This document shows, piece after piece, positions 61,109 to 64,000 of a stretch of 64,000 nucleotides of DNA (positions are counted from its first letter, which is position 1; every line of letters begins with the position of its first letter). The notes under the pieces are model-generated. The model made no database searches, was not told the origin of the DNA, and saw nothing but the letters and a program-made list of their open reading frames with translations. This DNA comes from JAJTHC01 sp044348005. GTDB lineage: Bacteria; Cyanobacteriota; Vampirovibrionia; Vampirovibrionales; JAJTHC01. A program made the position numbers and the translations under genes. The DNA is taken from the NCBI GenBank assembly GCA_044348005.1, contig JBIKTR010000003.1, positions 1 through 64,000 of the forward strand, written 5' to 3'.

Positions 61109-61567
61109 TTATTTCTTGGGGGGCTTGACGGTATGGTGGGCTTCAATCAGGCGTTCCACCGCATGAAGCGAATGGTGCATGTGAGAACTTTCTTCACGAA
61201 TACGCAAAAACTCGGCTTCTAAGGCATCGAGTTCAGCATCAGAAAGGGCTTGCAACTCAATAATGGAATCTCGGGCTTTTTTGGTGGCTCGAATGATTTC
61301 GTCCAACTTCAAGCCCACCACTCGGGCATCACGGTTTTGGGTGTTTTGAATCAAAAACACCATTAAAAAGGTGATGATCGTGGTGCTGGTGTTAATCACC
61401 AGTTGCCAGGTGTCTGAATAGTTAAAAATTGATCCCAAACTCGCCCAAATCACAATGGTTAGACTGGCCAAAACAAAGGCTTTGGGCGAACCCGCCAGTT
61501 CTGAAACGCGGTGGGCAAACTTGCGAAAGGCTTCAGGGGGGGGGTGTTTAGGGGGTGTGTTAGACAT
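61109..61567 (-). CDS. Low-affinity iron permease family protein
   Basis: The 152-residue protein shows the pattern of the low-affinity iron permease family: FRKFAHRVSELAGSPKAFVLA, two transmembrane segments (about 31-49 and 58-77), FLIQNTQNRDARVVGLKLDEIIRA and a helical C-terminus. AAGGAA precedes the ATG. Function in iron uptake is not established for the bacterial members. A C9 run (plus-strand G9 at 61536-61544) covers codons 8-11, in frame here; a slip would abolish the protein. Confidence 0.85.
   Translation of the reverse strand: MSNTPPKHPPPEAFRKFAHRVSELAGSPKAFVLASLTIVIWASLGSIFNYSDTWQLVINTSTTIITFLMVFLIQNTQNRDARVVGLKLDEIIRATKKARDSIIELQALSDAELDALEAEFLRIREESSHMHHSLHAVERLIEAHHTVKPPKK
61536..61544 (-). 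repeat. C9 homopolymer at the start of the iron-permease-family gene
   Basis: Nine G on the plus strand are C9 in codons 8-11 (HPPPE). The gene is in frame in this sequence. Confidence 0.85.
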
Positions 61568-61724
61568 CAGAAGTTCCTTCTGTCATTCGAAAAAGAAGCA
61601 TGAGGGACGGAGTAAAACAATACCCGCTTCATTGTAGCATGTGTACAAAAAACGGGCGATTGTTTAAGGATGTTTTAAGCTTCAATCGGTGAAGCCCTTC
61701 CCACACATAAAAGCGTTGGCTTCC

Positions 61725-61763
61725 TACCCCCTTCCCCTATGGGAGAGGGTTGGGGTGAGGGCT
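61725..61763 (+). repeat. Dispersed repeat, CCCTCTCCC type, short partial copy
   Basis: CCCCTTCCCCTATGGGAGAGG, TTGGGGTGAGGG only; the outer modules are missing. Confidence 0.75.
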
Positions 61764-61810
61764 TTTAACGGAAAATACGTTTTAATGGCAGACTCAAGAA
61801 AATAATGCCC

Positions 61811-62425
61811 CTAATTAGTGCCTGGTGGTAGTCTACGAGGTTCAGGTTGGCCTGTAGGGCGTAAATGTTCGGTCACATCTCTAACGATTACTGGGGTAAT
61901 CGATTGAAAATTCATGAGTGGATGCTGGCCGTGTCGATCGGTTAGCTTCGGTAACAACGTGTATAAGTTATTGAGACCCTTGAACAACTTATCCATCGTA
62001 TATCCCCCATAAAGCATTACATTCTTAAACTCCAACACTACTGTGTCTAAGCCTAACTGCCCGGTCGGTTTATCGAACGGTATTATCTCGTCCCTATCAG
62101 TAAATAAGCTAAGAGCTACATGATGTTTAGAAACCTTTGGCGGATCTAAATAACCCGCCCCGGGCTTCCAGAAACGTGCTTTCAAAGTAAACGTATCTTT
62201 GTGTGAAGTAATTAAATTCAATAAATTATCAAGTTGTTTCCGGTAGTCCGCTTGTTTAGCTGGGGTATGATATCTGGCAGCTCTAGCAAACTCTTCTTCT
62301 ATTTGCTTTAAGGCCTCTGCTTCTATCTCCGCCCCTTGGCGTTGTGGTTGGGCGGAATAGGCAGGGGGGTTTTTCGCTTTACTAAAGTTAGTGGGGGGGG
62401 TAAATTGAGGCATCGTTCGTAACAT
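61811..62425 (-). CDS. Unknown protein with C8 tract, in frame (phase ON)
   Basis: ATG 62425 lies directly after a C8 run (62426-62433); the ribosome binding site AAAAGAA is beyond it. The start MLRTMPQF-TPP-TNFSK has a second C8 (62393-62400) in codons 9-11 and a C6 near codon 20. The 204-residue body is soluble and charged, with helical segments (EEEFARAARYHTPAKQADYR) and a C-terminal Pro/Arg-rich end. One extra C in the second tract puts TAA straight after it. The leader matches that of the gene at 25197. I recognise no domain. Confidence 0.65.
   Translation of the reverse strand: MLRTMPQFTPPTNFSKAKNPPAYSAQPQRQGAEIEAEALKQIEEEFARAARYHTPAKQADYRKQLDNLLNLITSHKDTFTLKARFWKPGAGYLDPPKVSKHHVALSLFTDRDEIIPFDKPTGQLGLDTVVLEFKNVMLYGGYTMDKLFKGLNNLYTLLPKLTDRHGQHPLMNFQSITPVIVRDVTEHLRPTGQPEPRRLPPGTN
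62393..62400 (-). repeat. C8 tract, putative phase-variation switch
   Basis: The tract follows TTTA and precedes ACTAACTTTAGTAAAG, as in the gene at 25.2 kb. Eight C keep the gene in frame. Confidence 0.75.
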
Positions 62426-62433
62426 GGGGGGGG
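62426..62433 (-). repeat. C8 run between ribosome binding site and start codon
   Basis: Eight C immediately before the ATG set the spacing to AAAAGAA; length changes here could modulate translation rather than frame. Confidence 0.7.
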
Positions 62434-62484
62434 TTCTTTTGGGTTTTGGGTAATGAATGAATTAAATCGTTCGCTTCTAACTTA

Positions 62485-62512
62485 AGCGTACACGTTCATA
62501 AAACAGCGTCAA
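62485..62512 (-). promoter_or_regulatory. Promoter of the minus-strand poly-C gene
   Basis: On the minus strand TTGACG, a 16-base spacer and TACGCT. The same -10 sequence is used by the S1 promoter on the other strand. The remainder of the 329-base gap 62426-62754 holds nothing else that I can identify. Confidence 0.45.
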
Positions 62513-62620
62513 GCAAAAATGGTGCGTTTTTTATGCCAAAAAAGCACGGGGTGAAATAAATCGTTACATTTCGTTGTGCGTCATGGCCTTCTCATTGCTC
62601 CCCTCAAGCCACTCCCTTAC

Positions 62621-62649
62621 TTGACACGGTTTTGCGTTTGTTTTACGCT
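62621..62649 (+). promoter_or_regulatory. Promoter of the S1 gene
   Basis: TTGACA (62621-62626), a 17-base spacer and TACGCT (62644-62649). The expected leader is about 100 bases and U/G-rich, which could allow autoregulation. Confidence 0.6.
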
Positions 62650-62754
62650 ATTTTAAGTATAAAAAAGGGGCTTTTCGCCTTCTTGGCTATGCCGTGTTAC
62701 TGTTTGTGTTGTGCGTGTAAAGCGCGTGCAACAAACCCAATTAGGAGAATCGCT

Positions 62755-63834
62755 TTGGCCGTTCTACAACATTTGACTTTACCGATGAATGAATCCTTAG
62801 AAGCTGATTTTGCAGCCTTACTTGAAAAAAGCTTTAATGCCGAAGTCCGCATGGGCGCGTTGTGCGTGGGTCGCATTATACGCATTGAAAAAGAAAGCCT
62901 GCTGGTGGATGTTGATGGCAAGTACGAAGGCGTCGTGCCGATGAAAGAAATCCCCAACGCCCATACGGCCGAAGACTTGCTGGAACAGTTTCAAGTGGGT
63001 GAAAACCTTGAATGCTTTGTTTTAAGAGACAATGAAGAACATCACCAATACGTGTTGAGTCTGCGTCGGGTTCAACAGGTCAAAAATTGGGACGCCTTAA
63101 GCCAAGCCAAAGACGATCAAACCACCATGCAAGCCACGATTTTAGGCGTAACCAAAGGCGGGATGCTGGCTTCTGTGATGAACATTAAGGGCTTTATTCC
63201 TTCTAGCCAATTGCGCGTCACCAAATCTTTAGACGACCTTTCTGGCGAAGAATTGCCTGTAAAAGTCCTAGAAGTCGACAGCAACCGTAACAAGCTGATT
63301 TTAAGCCATCGTCAAGCCATTTTTGAAATGAAAGCCGCCATGCGCGCCGACACGCTCAAGGAATTGGAAGAAGGCACCGTGGTAACGGGCGAAGTCGTTA
63401 AAATCACTGATTTTGGCGTTTTTGTGGACATTAACGGCATTGACGGTTTGTTGCCTTTGTCTGAAATCACGTGGCGTCGCATTAAGCACCCCAGTGACGT
63501 CATTAACCTAGGCGAACATGTGACGGTTCGCGTCTTGACGGTGGATCATGATCGTCAGCGCATTAGCCTGAGCCTCAAGCGCATGGAAGCCGACCCTTGG
63601 ACGGTGGTGGATGAACTCTTTCAAGTGGGGCAACAGGTGGAAGGCCGTATCTCAAAACAGCTGGCCAGTGGGGTTTTGGCTGAATTGACTTCTGGGGTGG
63701 AAGCCTATTGTGCTTACGGCCAACATGGAAGAATCTTTGAGCAAGAAACCACCTACAACTTTGAAGTGGTGTCGATTGCCGCTTACGATCGTCGTATTAC
63801 GCTGGCGTACAAGCCTTTTACGACGGAAGGTTAG
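62755..63834 (+). CDS. rpsA: Ribosomal protein S1-like RNA-binding protein
   Basis: AGGAG at 62743-62747 points to TTG 62755 as start (359 residues); ATG 62785 is the alternative. Four S1-type OB-fold repeats follow: about 30-100 (GALCVGRIIRIEKESLLVDVD), 115-185, 200-275 (the best conserved, VVKITDFGVFVDINGIDGLLP) and 285-355 (divergent). The length fits short cyanobacterial-type S1 rather than the six-repeat form. It assists mRNA binding to the 30S subunit. A strong terminator follows. Confidence 0.9.
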   Translation: MAVLQHLTLPMNESLEADFAALLEKSFNAEVRMGALCVGRIIRIEKESLLVDVDGKYEGVVPMKEIPNAHTAEDLLEQFQVGENLECFVLRDNEEHHQYVLSLRRVQQVKNWDALSQAKDDQTTMQATILGVTKGGMLASVMNIKGFIPSSQLRVTKSLDDLSGEELPVKVLEVDSNRNKLILSHRQAIFEMKAAMRADTLKELEEGTVVTGEVVKITDFGVFVDINGIDGLLPLSEITWRRIKHPSDVINLGEHVTVRVLTVDHDRQRISLSLKRMEADPWTVVDELFQVGQQVEGRISKQLASGVLAELTSGVEAYCAYGQHGRIFEQETTYNFEVVSIAAYDRRITLAYKPFTTEG

Positions 63835-63866
63835 TCTCTAAAGACGGCTAGATTCTTTGACTTAAG

Positions 63867-63900
63867 AAAAGGGAGCCTCTCTTGTAGACGCTCCCTTTTT
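63867..63900 (+). terminator. Intrinsic terminator after the S1 gene
   Basis: AAAAGGGAGC pairs with GCTCCCTTTT across a 13-base loop, with a T run at the end. Confidence 0.85.
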
Positions 63901-63910
63901 GTATCTATCG

Positions 63911-64000
63911 CTATAGAAGCTTCTGCAAAAGGGGGTTTACTCCCTCTCCCTTAGGGAGAGGGTTGGGGTGAGGGATTCGGGATGCCCGTCCATAGCTGGT
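63911..64000 (+). repeat. Dispersed repeat, CCCTCTCCC type, cut by window end
   Basis: AGAAGCTTCTGCAAAAGGGG, TTTACTCCCTCTCCC, the palindrome, GGGGTGAGGGATTCGGGATG and CCATAGCTGGT match the 29.5 and 40.5 kb copies and run off the window. Confidence 0.85.

Noticed and set aside
1..64000. tRNA, rRNA, tmRNA or RNase P RNA genes
   Set aside because: I scanned intergenic regions for typical T-loop and other conserved sequences and found none; a covariance-model search would be decisive.

Overview
The window looks like chromosome of a flagellated, didermic bacterium with a moderate GC content (high forties by eye). It has P- and L-ring genes (flgI, flgH), a C5-pathway haem set (hemA, hemC, hemD), a GyrB with the long insertion typical of Gram-negatives, and an arginine dihydrolase-like gene paired with a free LOR domain, an arrangement otherwise known to me as a fusion in cyanobacteria. 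Together with several large unknown proteins this fits a non-photosynthetic cyanobacterial relative of the Vampirovibrio/Melainabacteria type. That placement is inference and was not tested by any search. I saw no tRNA, rRNA, CRISPR array, transposase or phage gene.

Layout. 1-6.4 kb: three large unknown proteins, two of them translationally coupled; the third is a membrane-anchored ABC1/UbiB-like atypical kinase. 6.5-8.6 kb: DUF308/HdeD-like membrane protein and recF. 8.7-9.5 kb: a poly-C-interrupted gene ending in a J-like domain. 9.8-12.1 kb: flgH-flgI-flgJ. 12.2-16.1 kb: hemA-hemC and metK. 16.2-19.6 kb: TPR protein with a coupled small ORF, thioredoxin-like protein, metallo-beta-lactamase-fold hydrolase, panC. 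19.7-22.7 kb: three unknown proteins, including an exported protein with a Gly-Ser-Tyr minisatellite and an exported Gln-rich coiled coil. 22.9-33.7 kb: uvrC, ileS, an RNA methyltransferase, tatC, metF and manC, separated by dispersed repeats. 34.7-40.5 kb: gyrB, a glycosyltransferase, a NYN-domain protein and ubiE. 40.7-46.8 kb: sufE, the split arginine dihydrolase/LOR pair, a TPR protein, a WecA/TagO-type transferase and glyA. 47-50.3 kb: HDOD protein, a CheD homologue that seems to have lost its catalytic residues, flgL. 50.3-57.1 kb: lipoprotein, TPR protein, hemD, pdhA-pdhB. 57.2-64 kb: fliH, fliG, an AMIN-like exported membrane protein, an iron-permease-family protein, another poly-C gene and an S1 protein.

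Most notable signal. Four unrelated unknown genes (start codons at 8687, 25197, 33828 and, on the minus strand, 62425) each carry a run of 8-12 C within about the first 20 codons. Three of them share flanking DNA (ACCCCCCCC... then AGTAAAG). Two are out of frame in this sequence because of one extra C, with a stop codon immediately after the tract; two are in frame. This is the architecture of phase-variable contingency loci, and the genes share a short Pro-rich leader (TPP, then NFSK in two of them). Further C/G runs of 8-9 lie inside flgH, inside the iron-permease-family gene and in the flgL promoter region. Roughly one or two runs of 8 or more C/G would be expected by chance; I count ten. 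A second genome-wide feature is a set of modular intergenic repeats (about 60-150 bp, with palindromic CCCTCTCCCTTAGGGAGAGGG cores or GGTCTC-type arms) found between genes at about 24.8-25.1, 25.8, 29.5, 37.6, 40.5, 61.7 and 63.9 kb.
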